Assembly: GCA_021018815.1 (NCBI GenBank)
Contig: JAITYX010000087.1
Span: 1,430,001-1,494,000, forward strand
Length of the DNA: 64,000 nucleotides
Source of the DNA: Talinum fruticosum
Lineage: Eukaryota > Streptophyta > Magnoliopsida > Caryophyllales > Talinaceae
Direction: 5' to 3'
Shown: positions 48,361-60,327 of the stretch, in pieces
Layout of the letters: each line of letters begins with the position of its first letter
Numbering within the stretch: the stretch's first letter is position 1
Notes under the pieces: model-generated
The model's input: the letters and a program-made list of their open reading frames with translations, nothing else
Database searches by the model: none
Told to the model about the DNA's origin: nothing
Position numbers and translations under genes: made by a program

Positions 48361-49887
48361 TGAAGACTCGGACACTACTCTATATCTTTCCGGGTCATGC
48401 AAAAGGAATCGGGTATAACGATGTCATTCACATAGAGTTTTGATTCCAAGGCATTCTCCGTGTCTTAGAAACTTACTTGAGTGAAATAGTATCTTTTCTA
48501 TGCGATTTGGCCTTCACTTATCTCTTTAATCGCTTTTCGGTTAGCGACTCGGAAAACTTGTTCTTTATTCCGAGTCCACTCTCACTCGAATCCGACTTGT
48601 GATTATCTACTCTATTGTTTGCAAAGTCGGCATTCGTAGCTCTTTTCATGCTTAGTCTACATCAAGTATTTCCCACTCGATATTCGTTATGGAACTTGAT
48701 TCTTTACCTAAGACTAAGTCATATGGAATTCCGAGTATCATGGATTTTAGACTCGAAAATTCCACTTCTTTTCGACTCGGATAATCAATTGCGTAATTTT
48801 CATAATTATTTTATTATCTCGTGTCTAACCTTGGACCAAAGTATTTTATACTTTGAGAACCGAAGGTGTTTTACTTTTGTAGGTTATTCAATCGAGGATA
48901 TCTTTTCAAACTACAAAAGTAGCCGAGCTTGAACGTCAAATCACCAGCGAGATATGGCTTTTTACCTTCCCTCGCTTTAGTCTCGGAAGATTGTGTCGGA
49001 GGCCATGCTCGCTTCCATATCCGGAAAAGCTGGAACGCCAAGCTTAACGGTGGATCTCACCACATTTATCAAGACACAACCAATGGTTTTGGGACTTCCA
49101 AGAGAGTTAAACCGTTGTCCAACGTCCATATTTCAACGGATACTTTCGAGTGACTCGTAAAGCCTTTCACAACGGTCACGGAAGACTCTCGGTCGCGAGA
49201 TGAAGATAACGGCTACTCTGCCTGGTCATCTATAAATAGAAGCCACTTCACAAGACTTGAAGGTTGCCGAACATATTGTCTATACACTTACTTTATCAAA
49301 GTTATTGTATTTACTCTCAATCTTCAACTTACAACTCCCACTCGTAATTCATTACTTTCGAGTTGTAAGGTCTTGTACTTAGTTACAAACTCCTCTTACA
49401 TTCTTTGTAAGGTCCCTTGACTAAGCCGTAAGGGTCAACTCGGCTTAGTTGTCCCTAGCTGTAAGGGTTATCTCAGCTAGGAAGTACTAGATCGGATAAG
49501 GGAACTTCGAGTCTAGGAAAACTTGTATAGAGTTGTCTAAGGGAGCAACTCGGGTTCGATCAAGTTCACGGTATTTTGTGGACTCAAAATAGTGGATTTG
49601 ACTTCGTGTCCGGATTGACACGGGCCGTGGTTTTCTGCCCGAGGAGGGTTTCCACGTAAAATCTCTGTGTTCACTTTCCGAGTTCATTCTAGGCTCGAGC
49701 ATGACCTTAGTGCTCTTGCTTCTTCCGATTCACCGATTTTTGAGTCCAACCTTTTCGACTCGTCTTTAGACTCGGAATCTGTCTTAGCATCTTTTCTACA
49801 CAAAAGTGCGGTTCTTTCCAAAAGAATTTTCTATCACCCTATTCACCCCCTCTAGGGTGACTCGGACTCTCCCCGAGCAAACCTTCA
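48361..49887 (+). repeat. 5' LTR of Sirevirus 1
   Basis: 1527 bp, TG to CA, matched throughout by the 3' LTR (57571-59094). A TATA-like CTATAAATAGAAGCC lies at about 49229-49243 with a transcript start expected just downstream. Confidence 0.96.
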
Positions 49888-49889
49888 AT

Positions 49890-49900
49890 TGGTATCGAGC
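49890..49900 (+). other. Primer-binding site of Sirevirus 1
   Basis: TGGTATCGAGC lies two bases after the LTR. It matches the initiator-methionine tRNA primer site TGGTATCAGAGC with one base missing. Confidence 0.75.
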
Positions 49901-49946
49901 CTAGCCTTTCGTAAAGGATCTAACAGTCCAAAGGTTTAAAGATCGG

Positions 49947-51650
49947 ATGGCTCGAACACCGGAGAGTTCGACGAAGGTAGATCTTCCAACAGGCCACCAA
50001 AATTCAAAGGTTCAAATTTCGGTCACTTGGAAGAAGCCGATGGAATGTTTCCTTATGGATCACGACGAAGAAGTATGGGAAATCATACAACAAGGAAACT
50101 ACATCCCAACGAAGACAGATGAATTCGGAATCCTTCCAAAGACAAAGGCCGAGTTCACGCCAGCGAGGCGAGAAGTTTAGAAAGAACTTCAAAGCCATGA
50201 ACATCCTCATGTGCGCCATAAGCTCGAAGAATATAATCGAGTCTCTCGCTCGTGACTCTGCTAAAGAGGTGTGGGACACTCGGTCAACACCTACGAAGGT
50301 ACAAGTCGAGTGAGATAAGCAAAGATCAGCCGAGTATCTTCACAAATATGAGCTTTTCAAAATGGAGCCGAAGAGAACATTACTCGGATGTTCATACGCT
50401 TCACCGAGATCACCAACAATCTCAAATCTCCGGGAAAGAAAATCTCCCATGAAGAAATGTGCTGGAAAATTCTCGAAGCCTACCCAAGAAACGATGGGGT
50501 CCTAAGGTAACTGCCATAGAAGAGGCTCAAAACCTCTCACTCTTGAAGCCGACGAGCTCATCGGAAAGCTTCGACTCATGAGATACATTTGGAAGAAGAA
50601 GATGCTGAGGGTACTTCCAAAAGGAACATCGCGCTTAAAGCCTCGTAATCCAAAGAAGCAAGTCCAAGCTCCTCCGACTCGAAGGTGATCCCATGGCACT
50701 CATTACAAGAGGCTTCAAGAGAATGATGAAGCACAAAAGATGGGATAAAAGACCAAAAGAAGAATTCTACAAAAAGGACAAGAGAGACAGAAAAGGTAAG
50801 TTTTCTTCACCTTCAAAGTTATCTTTGTCTAAGAATTCCGGATGTTTTGAATGTGGCAGACAAAGACCACATAGTCAAGGACTCGTCCAAAACGAAGAAG
50901 GGACAGGAAGAAGAAAAAGGCCATGATGGCAACATGGAGTGACGAGGATTCATCCGAAGACGACGAAGACTCGGATGACTCGAAGTGTCCGATGGCAATT
51001 TCGACTCGGAAGCTGAAAGAGAGTCGGACTCGGACTCGCACAACGAGGAAACTAATCCTCAAGAGGTAATAAATTACTTCCTCAAATTTTCCAAAGTTGA
51101 TTTAGCTAAGTATATCTTTACTTTGGAAGAAAAGTCTAATTCGATTCTTCTCATTTCAAGGAACAACTTGAGTCAATCACTTCGAGAGCACTTCTTTAAA
51201 AAATGAATTGGAAAAGCCGAGACTCACACTCGGAGAACTCAAGACAAGTGCTCAAACTAATGAGACCGAGTCTAAGTTACTCAGGAAAGAAAATGAGCAA
51301 CCGAAACAGAAGCTCATTGAGTCTCAAGATCTGGTTTTAAAGTTTTCTCAAGGACAGAAGAACCTTGATATGCTCTTAGGGTCACAATGTGTCTCTTTTA
51401 GAAAAGAAGGTCTTGGTTTCAACAAGGAGGAAGAATCTAATTCTTACTCGGAATTGTTCAAAAAGGATTCCGAACCGTTAAGTTCAAAAAGGCTGAGCAT
51501 GGTCCCATTCATAAAAATGAAAGGAGGACTAAACCCAAACCTATTTACAAAAGGAAACCCTTTTCTCCTCGTTTCAAAAGGAAAGGTTTTTAAAAGGAAA
51601 GAGACACGGACTCGGTTCTCAAGAGAAGAAGACTCGGAATCGGACTAAAC
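49947..51650 (+). pseudogene. Sirevirus 1 gag region
   Basis: The frame opens MARTPESSTKVD at 49947 and contains ISVTWKKPMECFLMDHDEEV with WEIIQQGNYIPTK, the Copia gag N-terminal pattern. Later pieces include ALITRGFKRMMKHK (about 50693), a single CCHC knuckle beginning CFECG (about 50840), and an acidic serine-rich stretch. The tail at 51208-51648 is rich in Lys/Glu and probably coiled coil. Gag forms the virus-like particle. Frame shifts occur at about 50180, 50310, within the knuckle, and around 50990. The knuckle frameshift lies at GACTCGTCC, where the related copy at about 63350 reads GATTGTCC. Confidence 0.8.
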
Positions 51651-51779
51651 CCAAAGTTGTTCAAATCTGGGTTCCGAAGCACCTTCTTCCTCGAAAAGGA
51701 CCACGAGTAAGGAATGTTACTCGGGTTCGTTAGAGGAAGTGAGAAGGGTTAGATTTTCTCTGTTTTGCAGGTCACTCGG

Positions 51780-52230
51780 AAAAGATCAAAAGGACACTGG
51801 TACCTGGACAGCGGATGTTCTCGACATATGTCGGGTGACCAAGGACTCTTTTCCGAGTTGGAGTCATATAAAGGAGGAAAGGTGACCTTTGGTGATGACA
51901 GACAAAGGCAAGATAGTGGGCATTGGGAAGATTGGTAATGAAAACAATCTGGTGAGCCCAGTCTACCTTGTCAAAGGACTAAAGTACAACTTACTTAGTA
52001 TCTCCCGACTTTGTGACAAAGGACAAGAAGTAAAATTCACTTAATCCAAGTGCTACATCACAGATGAGACCACTAAAGAGGTAAAGCTCTCGGGTAAGAG
52101 ATCGGGTAATACCTACATCATCCCTCTTTCGACCCAAGTCAGAACTTATCCTGTTTAAAAGCATATCTTCAAGATGATTCTTGGATTTGGCATCGTAGAT
52201 TAGGTCATATTAGCATGCATACTCTCAAAA
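51780..52230 (+). pseudogene. Sirevirus 1 protease and pre-integrase region
   Basis: The aspartic protease motif WYLDSGCSRHMSGD (about 51799-51840) has the DSG active site. It is followed by GGKVTF, LVSPVYLVKGLKYNLLSI and, near 52190, WHRRLGHISMHTLKK, the histidine-rich start of the integrase zinc-binding segment. A one-base insertion near 51900 and an in-frame stop near 52043 break the reading. Confidence 0.85.
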
Positions 52231-52233
52231 AGC

Positions 52234-52980
52234 TTGCATCTCATCATCTCGGTTAAAGGATTACCTAACTGTGCGTTTGAGAAGGATAAAGTATGTGGAG
52301 CATGCACCGAGGGAAACAAGTCAGATCTTCATTTAAATCTCTCGAAGACAGTTTCCACATCCAACGTGCTTGAATTACTACACATGGACTTATGTGGTGA
52401 AATCCTCGTGAAGAGTCTCGGAGGTAAATCTTACATACTTGTTATTATTGATGATTTTTCAAGATTTACCTGGGTGTGCTTTCTGAAGCATAAGAATGAG
52501 GCCTTCAAGGAGTTCAGCAAGCTCGTAGAAAGATTCAAGTTGAGTCTCGGACTCGGATTCAAAAGATTCGAACCGACCATGGAAGAGAGTTCGATTACTC
52601 GGAATTCTCGGAGTTTTGTGACAAGAATGGAATTTCTCACAACTTCTCAAGCACCCGAACTCCTCAACAGAATGGAGTAGTTGAGAGAAAGAACAAAACC
52701 CTTGAAGAAATAGCAAGGACGATGATGATTGAACACAACTTGCCTTACTATTTCCGGGCGAGGCAAGTAAACACAGCCAACTACACCCTCAATCGATGCC
52801 TCATCGGACCCATTCTGAAGAAAACACCTTATGAGCTCTACAAAGGGAGGAAGCCAAATATTTCCTATTTCGGATCTTTCGGTGTAAGTGCTTTGTCCAC
52901 AACAACGGTAAGGATCATCCGACCAAGTTTGATGCTCGGTCGGACGAAGGAATTTTTCTAGGTTACTCTTCTCATAGCAA
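52234..52980 (+). pseudogene. Sirevirus 1 integrase
   Basis: The zinc-binding CGAC continues into the catalytic core. The first Asp is in LLHMDLCGE, and the strand SYILVIIDDFSRFTWVCFLK follows. The second Asp is in RTDHGREF (frame shifted, about 52570), and the Glu is in NGVVERKN (about 52670-52695). Further pieces are RTMMIEHNLPYYF, and TPYELYKGRKPNISYF near 52860. This is the Copia D,D35E integrase that inserts the cDNA. A frame shift near GACTCGGACTCGG (about 52548) separates the first and second catalytic residues. Confidence 0.88.
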
Positions 52981-53399
52981 AGCTTACCGTATATTCAACA
53001 AGAGAACTAACAAAGTGGAAGAAAGTATCCACGTAGTGTTTGATGAGCTTGAACAGGGAAAACCAAGTGAATCTTCATACTCGAACCGAAGCTCGTAAAG
53101 GATGACGACGAAGATGAGTCTATAGAGACTCGAAGGAGATCACTCGGAACGAGGAAGCTCGGAATGAGACAACTCAAGAGGTCACTCCGAACGAGCAAGT
53201 CAATGAAGAGGATCACTCGGAACAAGCTTCGAAGATCAAGCAATTCAACCCACAAACCTGGTGAATCAAAGAACTGGTAAAGCGTTCAAATTTACTTCCA
53301 GTCATCCCCAAGAAAACATTATTTCGATATCAACAATGGGGTAAGAACTCGTTCTTCTCTTCATAATCTATGTGCATTCACCGCATTCATTTCACTAAC

Positions 53400-54230
53400 T
53401 CGAACCCGTAAATGCACTAGAAGCCCTTAATGAACCCGAATGGGTAGAGGCCATGCAAGAAGAGCTGAATCAATTTGAAAGAAACCAAGTCCGGACTCGA
53501 CCAACCGACCTTCCGACCACCCAGTTATAGGAACCAAATGGGTTTTCAAAACAAACTGGATGAGGGTGGAATAGTTGTCGAAACAAGGCTAGACTTGTAG
53601 CTCAAGGTTACAATCAAGAAGAAGGAATTGATTGTGGGGAAACCTTTGCACCGAGTAGCTAGAATTGAAGCCATTAGAATACTCGTTGGCATTTGCATCC
53701 TGCATGCATATTAAATTATATCAAATGGATGTTAAGTGTGCCTTTCTCAATGGTTTTATTGAAGAAGAAGTCTATGTTGAGCAGACCTCCTGGTTTTGAA
53801 AACTCGGAATTTCCAAATCATGTTTTCAAACTCCAAAAGGCTCTCTATGGTCTTAAGCAAGCCCCTAGAGCTTGGTATGAAAGACTGAGCAACTTCTTGG
53901 TTCAAAATGATTTCAAAAGAGGTCAGATTGACAAGACCCTATTCATAAAGACCAAAGGGAAAGATTTTCTCATTGTTCAAATATATGTTGATGATATTAT
54001 TTTCGGTGCTACTAATGAATTTCTGTGCTGAGAATTTTCTGAGTTGATGAGCCAAGAGTTCCAAATGAGTATGATGGGAGAACTCAATTTCTTCCTTGGG
54101 CTGCAAATCAAACAAGACAAAAATGGAATCTTTGTCCATCAATCAAAGTACACCAAGGAACTGCTGAAGAAATATAAGCTTCAAGATGCAAAGCACGCAT
54201 CTACTCCTATGAGCAGCGAGTATAAAGCTT
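53400..54230 (+). pseudogene. Sirevirus 1 reverse transcriptase
   Basis: The N-terminal block EALNEPEWVEAMQEELNQF (about 53420-53476) is followed by KARLVAQGYNQEEGID. MDVKCAFLNG and EEEVYVEQ lie at about 53725-53785, and KALYGLKQAPRAWYERL at about 53838-53888. The catalytic YVDDIIFG lies at about 53984-54007. FFLGLQIKQ and YTKELLKKY follow. All are standard Copia RT blocks. Stops and frame shifts occur before and after the open block 53693-54031. Confidence 0.9.
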
Positions 54231-54281
54231 GACTCGGATGAGACAGGTAGAGCAAGAGATCGAAACTCTATCGAGGTATGA

Positions 54282-54920
54282 TTGGATCACTGTTATATCT
54301 TACTTCAAGCAGCACTGGACATAATGTTCAGTGTTTGCTTATGTGCACGATTTCAAGCTAATCCAAAAGAATCACATCTCACTGCGGTGAAGAGAATATT
54401 CAGATATCTTGCAGGCACTCGGAATCCGGGACTGTGGTACTCCGGAGACTCGGAACCGAGTCCGACTGGGTACTCGAGACGCGGACTACGCAGGATACAA
54501 AGTTGATCGAAAGAGCACATCCGGAGCTTGCCAATTTCTGGGTCAATCCCTAATATCCTCGGCACTCAAAGAAGCAAAACTCGGTAGCTCTATCAACTGC
54601 AGTAAGCTGAATATATTGCCACTGGAGCTTGTTGTGCTCGCATTCTCTGGATAAAACAACACTTGAAGGATCTTGGACTATCTCTCAACTCGGTTCCAAT
54701 CAAGTGTGACAATCAAAGCGCAATCGGTATCACTAAGAATCTCGTCCAAGCACTCAAAAACAAAGCATATTGAGGTCGGTATCACTTCTTACGCGATCAC
54801 TCGAAAAGGGTGACATTACACTTGAATTTATTCCGACTAATCTTCAATTAGCTGATATCTTTACTAAGCCACTTGGTGAAGATCAATTCGTTTTATTCGG
54901 AATGAGCTTGGTATGTTAAA
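54282..54920 (+). pseudogene. Sirevirus 1 RNase H
   Basis: The connection segment with AVKRIFRYLAGT is followed by DADYAGYKVDRKSTSG, which carries the first catalytic Asp (about 54481), then CQFLGQSLISS. VPIKCDNQSAIGITKN (about 54690-54740) carries a further catalytic Asp. This domain removes the RNA strand during cDNA synthesis. It is fragmented over frames. The stretch 54921-55563 is a noncoding spacer between pol and the 3' ORF. Confidence 0.85.
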
Positions 54921-55563
54921 TGCTTAGTTTCGCGTTATGATTCTTGAATTTTTCCGTGCTATGTGCTTTCGTTGTCAATAACCATTAGTTCGGATGATCA
55001 TGTGATACTTGGGCTGATAGTTATTTCGTGTTTCGAGTCACTCGAAACTTTTCCGAGTCAAACTCGGACGTAGAGAAAATTGGACATCAAATTTTCGAAG
55101 CTATCTCTAGAACAGTGGAGAGTTTCGGATTATAATTTCAAAGTCTTTTTCTCTCTCTTTCTCGAGCGCTGCGATCAAATCATAACCGCAGATTTCAAAC
55201 CTTTGTTATCTCAACCGTTGAAGAAGAACTGTCACACCGGGCATTAATGACCGATGGACGAGCTGAGACAGAACGGAGTTACTTAACGGATAGTGAACGG
55301 GCGCGCGTATTCTTTATAAATAACGTCTATCCATCTTCATCTCGGTATTCTCAAACTCCTTCCCTCTCAAACAAAAACCCTCTCGCGGAAGTTCTCTACG
55401 TGAACAGTGTTCCCTTGATCGTCCGCAAGTGTTGAAGAAGCTCTCTCTCTCTCGTAAGTTTTCGATCGCTCTCTTCTCATTTTCTTCTACCATTTTCGTT
55501 TTCTTCTCTTCTACATCTCTTTCTCTTTCTCTTTCGAAAAGTTTCATCTTTTCATCTCTCACA

Positions 55564-57293
55564 ATGCCTAAAAGAGGAAACCATCCCGACTTTCAGGTTT
55601 CTTCATCCTCTAAGAAACCTCGCACCAACAAGCCGTAAAGCTCAACTCCTTCTAAACCCATCGTCACCCAAGCATCTTGCGCCTGGACTGACAAGTTCTT
55701 CCCAACAACCAAATTCTCCTGGTTGTCCAACATTCAAACCACAGGAGTTTACCCTTTCTTGTGTTTCAGCGAGTTCATCTATCCCGAACTCGTTTCGAGT
55801 TCTATACTCACCTCTCTCACTCCGAAAATGTTCTAACCTCTCGGGTTCGAACATTACTGTTCAGTATCAACACCTCCCTCCTTCACCGTCTGTTCAAAGT
55901 TTCTTCTCTCTTCTTGAACAGCAACCCTATCCTCTTCACTGAAGTCGCCGACGACTTCTTTGAAAAGTACGCTAAAGAATTCCCGGGTCCGGAAAGAACT
56001 TTTCGTGACTCGGTTGAAGTCGAAGCCGAGCTTCGTGTTTCCTGCCGATGAGAACCTTCTTCTCACAGCATTCTAGCAAGGAGAACCCCAACTCCAAGCA
56101 CCTCAAAGCCCTCTTCGATATCCCGGAGGGATACGAAGTCGACCTCTTCCCTCCATCATTGAGCGGATGGCCGCCGTGCCAGCTCAACTTCAAACCAAGA
56201 AGAACACCTCCCTTCCTTTCGGTGCTCTTCTCACCCTTGTTTTCAAACAATTCCAAGTTCCTCTTCCTCTCGACCATAACGCGGTGTCCGAGGCGGCCAT
56301 TGTGGTCGGCAAGAAGGAACTTCAGGGTACGGATACCAGGAAACTAACCCCGGTGTCCGGGTTCACAACTCGGAGCCGAGGCCTCCTTCTCCACCTTAGA
56401 CTCGAAATCAACCCCTCTCCCTCTTCCCTCTTCACCTGGTGGTGCCTCCACCTCCAAGTGCTTCCAAAACTCTCTCTCGCCCTCTTGTCTCCTCGTCTTC
56501 ATGGACAAGATCACCTCTGTGTCTTCCGATTTCGGAGACATGCTCGGAGGTTTCAAGTTCTGTTCTTCGTGGTCCGACCATCAACCAAAAGACCGGTCGA
56601 TCCCAAATCCGAGAGCAGCGAGCTCTCGTTCTTGAGATGAGAGAGCTGGTTAAGGAACAGAAGGAGCCGGCCGAGCTCCTCGAGAGAGACGGTCCAAGGC
56701 GGCTCAGAGCCGAAGACTCGGACCCATCCGAGGCGTCTTCGAGCCCAGGCCCGACCTCCTCGGAGAGCGAGGAAGCCGAGGAAGCGTAAGAAGAAGCTAC
56801 GGATGCAGCGGAGGATGCCGAGGAACCCGCGGCCGAGGCAGCCCCTTCCGAGCAAAGGGAAGAAGAGGCCGTGGCAACCGCCGAGGGACAGCCTCGCTCC
56901 CAAGCTCAAATTGTTGTACTCAGCTCGCACAGCGATCCGAGTGGGTCGAAGATCTCGCTCCTCCAGCCGAGTCGGCCAGAGCAGCCCCTCCAGCCCTCGA
57001 GGTCCCAAGGGAAGAACCCTCGATCCACTTTCTCCGGTCGCCCACTCGTAGCCGAGCCCCCGCGAACTATTCCAGCTTCTCCCTTCGCCGCGCTCAAGCA
57101 CATCGTCAAGATCTTATCAGCGCGGCGCACCTCCGCCTCCACTCGAAATCCCCTCCTTCCTAGTTGGAGCCATGCACCGAGTCACGATTCCTCGGTGTCT
57201 CCGAATTTCGCTTCAAAATTTTCTTTTGTCCAGTACAACTTATGTGTCTTACTTGTACTTTTCTCCCTTCTTTTTGTTACTTGTTTTTGCTGA
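55564..57293 (+). pseudogene. Extra 3' ORF of Sirevirus 1 (envelope-like position)
   Basis: The reading begins MPKRGNHPDF, and CAWTDKFFPTTKFSWLSNI and FLCFSEFIYPELV follow in shifted frames. Downstream pieces include EVADDFFEKYAKEF, LPFGALLTLVFKQFQVPL and a Glu/Pro/Ser-rich tail (56650-57050). The order resembles the extra ORF found after pol in many plant Sireviruses, often called envelope-like from its position. I see no convincing transmembrane or furin-like features, so that label is not supported here. It is broken by several frame shifts and its GC content is higher than that of pol. Confidence 0.6.
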
Positions 57294-57557
57294 AAGGCAA
57301 GGGGAGAAAATGTAGTCGAAACTGGTTGTCTTGTTTAGGGGAGTTTATTCCCTTGATATTTTTTTAATGAATTCACGCATTTCTTTATTAATTTCCGAGT
57401 TCATTCTTTTCGAGTTAATGAGCTCAAGCATACTTTAATTTGCTCCGATATATTGTATATTGCTCCGATCAATATGCCTTACTTTTACTCAAACTACTCA
57501 GAATCGATCTATTTTTCCTCTAACAAAGTTTCGTTTAAGTATGGAATGCCTTTCATC

Positions 57558-57570
57558 AAAAGGGGGATAT
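57558..57570 (+). other. Polypurine tract of Sirevirus 1
   Basis: AAAAGGGGGATAT directly precedes the 3' LTR start at 57571. This primes plus-strand synthesis. Confidence 0.88.
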
Positions 57571-59094
57571 TGAAGACTCGGACACTACTCTATATCTTTC
57601 CGGGTCATGCAAAAGGAATCGGTATAACGATGTCATTCACATAGAGTTTTGATTCCAAGGCATTCTCCGTGTCTTAGAAACTTACTTGAGTGAAATAGTA
57701 TCTTTTCTATGCGATTTGGCCTTCACTTATCTCTTTAATCGCTTTTCAGTTAGCGACTCGGAAAACTTGTTCTTTATTCCGAGTCCACTCTCACTCGTAA
57801 TCCGACTTGTGATTATCTACTCTATTGTTTGCAAAGTCAGCATTCGTAGCTCTTTTCATGCTTAGTCTACATCAAGTATTTCCCACTCGATATTCGTTAT
57901 GGAACTTGATTCTTTACCTAAGACTAAGTCATATGGAATTCCGAGTATCATGGATTTTAGACTCAGAAAATTCCACTTCTTTTCCGACTCGGATAATCAA
58001 TTGCGTAATTTTCATAATTATTTTATTATCTCGTGTCTAACCTTGGACCAAAGTATTTTATACTTTGAGAACCGAAGGTGTTTTACTTTTGTAGGTTATT
58101 CAATCGAGGATATCTTTTCAAACTACAAAAGTAGCCTGGCTCGTAACGTCAAATCACCAGCGAGATATGGCTTTTTACCTTCCTCGCTTTAGTCTCGTAA
58201 GATTGTGTCGGAGGCCGTCCGCTTCCATATCCGGAAAACTGGAACGCCAAGCTTAACGGTGGATCTCACCACATTTATCAAGACACAACCAATGGTTTTG
58301 GGACTTCCAAGAGAGTTAAACCGTTGTCCAACGTCCATATTTCAACGGATACTTTCTCGAGTGACTCGTAAAGCCTTTCACAACGGCCACGAAGACTCTC
58401 GGTCAGCAGATGAAGATAACGGCTACTCGCCCGGTCATCTATAAATAGAAGCCACTTCACAAGACTTGAAGGTTGCCGAACATATTGTCTATACACTTAC
58501 TTTATCAAAGTTATTGTATTTACTCTCAATCTTCAACTTACAACTCCCACTCTGTAATTCATTACTTTCGAGTTGTAAGGTCTTGTACTTAGTTACAAAC
58601 TCCTCTTACATTCTTTGTAAGGTCCCTTGACTAAGCCGTAAGGGTTAACTCAGCTTAGTTGTCCCTAGCTGTAAGGGTTATCTCAGCTAGGAAGTACTAG
58701 ATCAGATAAGGGAACTTCGAGTCTAGGAAAACTTGTATAGAGTTGTCTAAGGGAGCAACTCGGGTTCGACCAAGTTCACGGTATTTTGTGGACTCAAAAT
58801 AGTGGATTTGACTTCGTGTCCTGGATTGACACGGGCCGTGGTTTTCTGCCCAGGAGGGTTTCCACGTAAAATCTCTCGTGTTCTCTTTCTCGAGTTCATT
58901 CTAGGCTCGGATGACCTTAGTGCTCTTGCTTCTTCGATTCACCGATTTCGAGTCCAACCTTTTCGACTCTGTCTTTAGACTCGAATCTGTCTTAGCATCT
59001 TTTCTACACAAAAGTGCGGTTCTTTCCAAAAGAATTTTCTATCACCCTATTCACCCCCTCTAGGGTGACTCGGACTCTCCCGAGCAAACCTTCA
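57571..59094 (+). repeat. 3' LTR of Sirevirus 1
   Basis: 1524 bp, collinear with 48361-49887. Differences between the two are mostly short indels or substitutions at CG, CTG or CCGG positions. Confidence 0.96.
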
Positions 59095-60327
59095 TATATA
59101 TATACCATTTTCAATCCAAGCAACTAATAAATTGAATTACATCAAAATCATCGAGTATCTAATTAGCCTAATCAACTTCTTTAATTAGTATGTATTGTAT
59201 TCAATATTTGAAACGGAGCTAACGCAATGAAAGTTGAGTAATACAAATGTTAGTTTAATCGATGTTCGTATAAGTATAGGAAATGAAATAAATTGTAACG
59301 CTTATACAAATTCAAGTATTAAAACTCAAGAGAAACCTTATTAACAATAAAAATCTATTTGAAACAAAACCGAGGCCACTTCGATTGCTTGGATAGCCGA
59401 TAACTTAAATTTTTATAAAAGGGAGAAACAAACATTCTCGGCTCGAGTACGTTCATTGCCTGTACCCTTCGAAAATTCACATATTTCAGCAAATCTCAAC
59501 ATTTCTCATATAAATAACTAATAATGAATCATTTGCAAATCAAGTTTCGTCACATAATTAAGTGGTCCCCTCTTAATTATCAATCATCGTGGCTTATGCC
59601 CTTCAATTCCACCCGCACGGCTTCAACTCGGGTTCTCGGTCGGCCCGGGAGGTGTGCACCTTACTAAGATCGTATCAATTATCAAGGGGTTCCACTTTCG
59701 GATAATAACCGACAAGCAAGTTTTACTCATATTCTCTCCCCCGATTTCAAACTAAAATGAATTGAAATGCGGGCGCTCAATTAAAATGTTTTTTAAAGTC
59801 GTTTTACAGATGCAGGGAATGTTCGTCCCGAGTTTCGACTCATTCTTCAAAATATTTTACTGTTTTTGTTTCAGGAGGAAGCATTGGTGAACAATCAATT
59901 ACCTACCAAGTCCGACGAAGGCAAACCATAGCCAGCCACGTTACATTTGTAATTCTAAAGGTGTATAGACGCTCACAGTGATTTTACCCTCAACCATGGT
60001 TTAGGTATGACCTTGGGAATTATTATACGTTGCATATTATCTTGTGGAATCGATGAAAGTCTAGGTTGTATAAATATTATATTACTAAGCAAGTAAACTG
60101 TATTTTGGGACGACTTAGTTACTTGCATAATAAGCAATTACTCCTAACAGGATCAATGGAAATATAACGATTGGATTGCATAAATTGTATTTAAGTTTAT
60201 TTCATTTAGTTAGCCTTGTCCTATTTTTAGGACGGCGGTAACGTCTTCGGTCGTTATCTTCCGTTGCGCCCTTATGTAATATTCTCTAATTAAAGGATTA
60301 TTAAGTAATGGTGACTCGGGGCGTTAC

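Larger units (their letters stand above)
48361..59094 (+). mobile_element. Near full-length Sirevirus-type Ty1-copia element (10.7 kb)
   Basis: It has 1.5 kb LTRs at both ends (TGAAGACTCGG to AACCTTCA), a primer site directly after the 5' LTR, gag, pol in Copia order (protease, integrase, reverse transcriptase, RNase H), an extra 3' ORF, and a purine tract before the 3' LTR. Perfect TATAT duplications flank it (48356-48360 and 59095-59099). The gag style (WKKPMECF; a zinc knuckle followed by an acidic DSEDD-type stretch) and the 3' ORF place it with Sireviruses. Many frameshifts and stops make it non-functional as written, but a number of them sit at CG-rich motifs and may be sequence errors. 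Confidence 0.93.
46911..60327. mobile_element. Solo-LTR-like element (2.68 kb net) inserted in MULE and split by a Sirevirus
   Basis: The ends are GTAACATGCCCGA at the left and, on the minus strand, GTAACGCCCCGA at the right. They are flanked by perfect GAAAGT repeats (46905-46910 and 60328-60333). Removing the Sirevirus leaves about 2678 bp. The TGTAAC-type start and GTTAC end with short inverted repeats are typical of long LTRs of Tekay/Del-like gypsy elements, so a solo LTR is likely. A nonautonomous DNA element with short terminal repeats is the alternative. No protein domain is visible in 46911-48360 or 59100-60327. Confidence 0.7.

Noticed and set aside
56344..57142. Long minus-strand open frames under the 3' ORF
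   Set aside because: Antisense shadows of the GC-rich Sirevirus 3' ORF.
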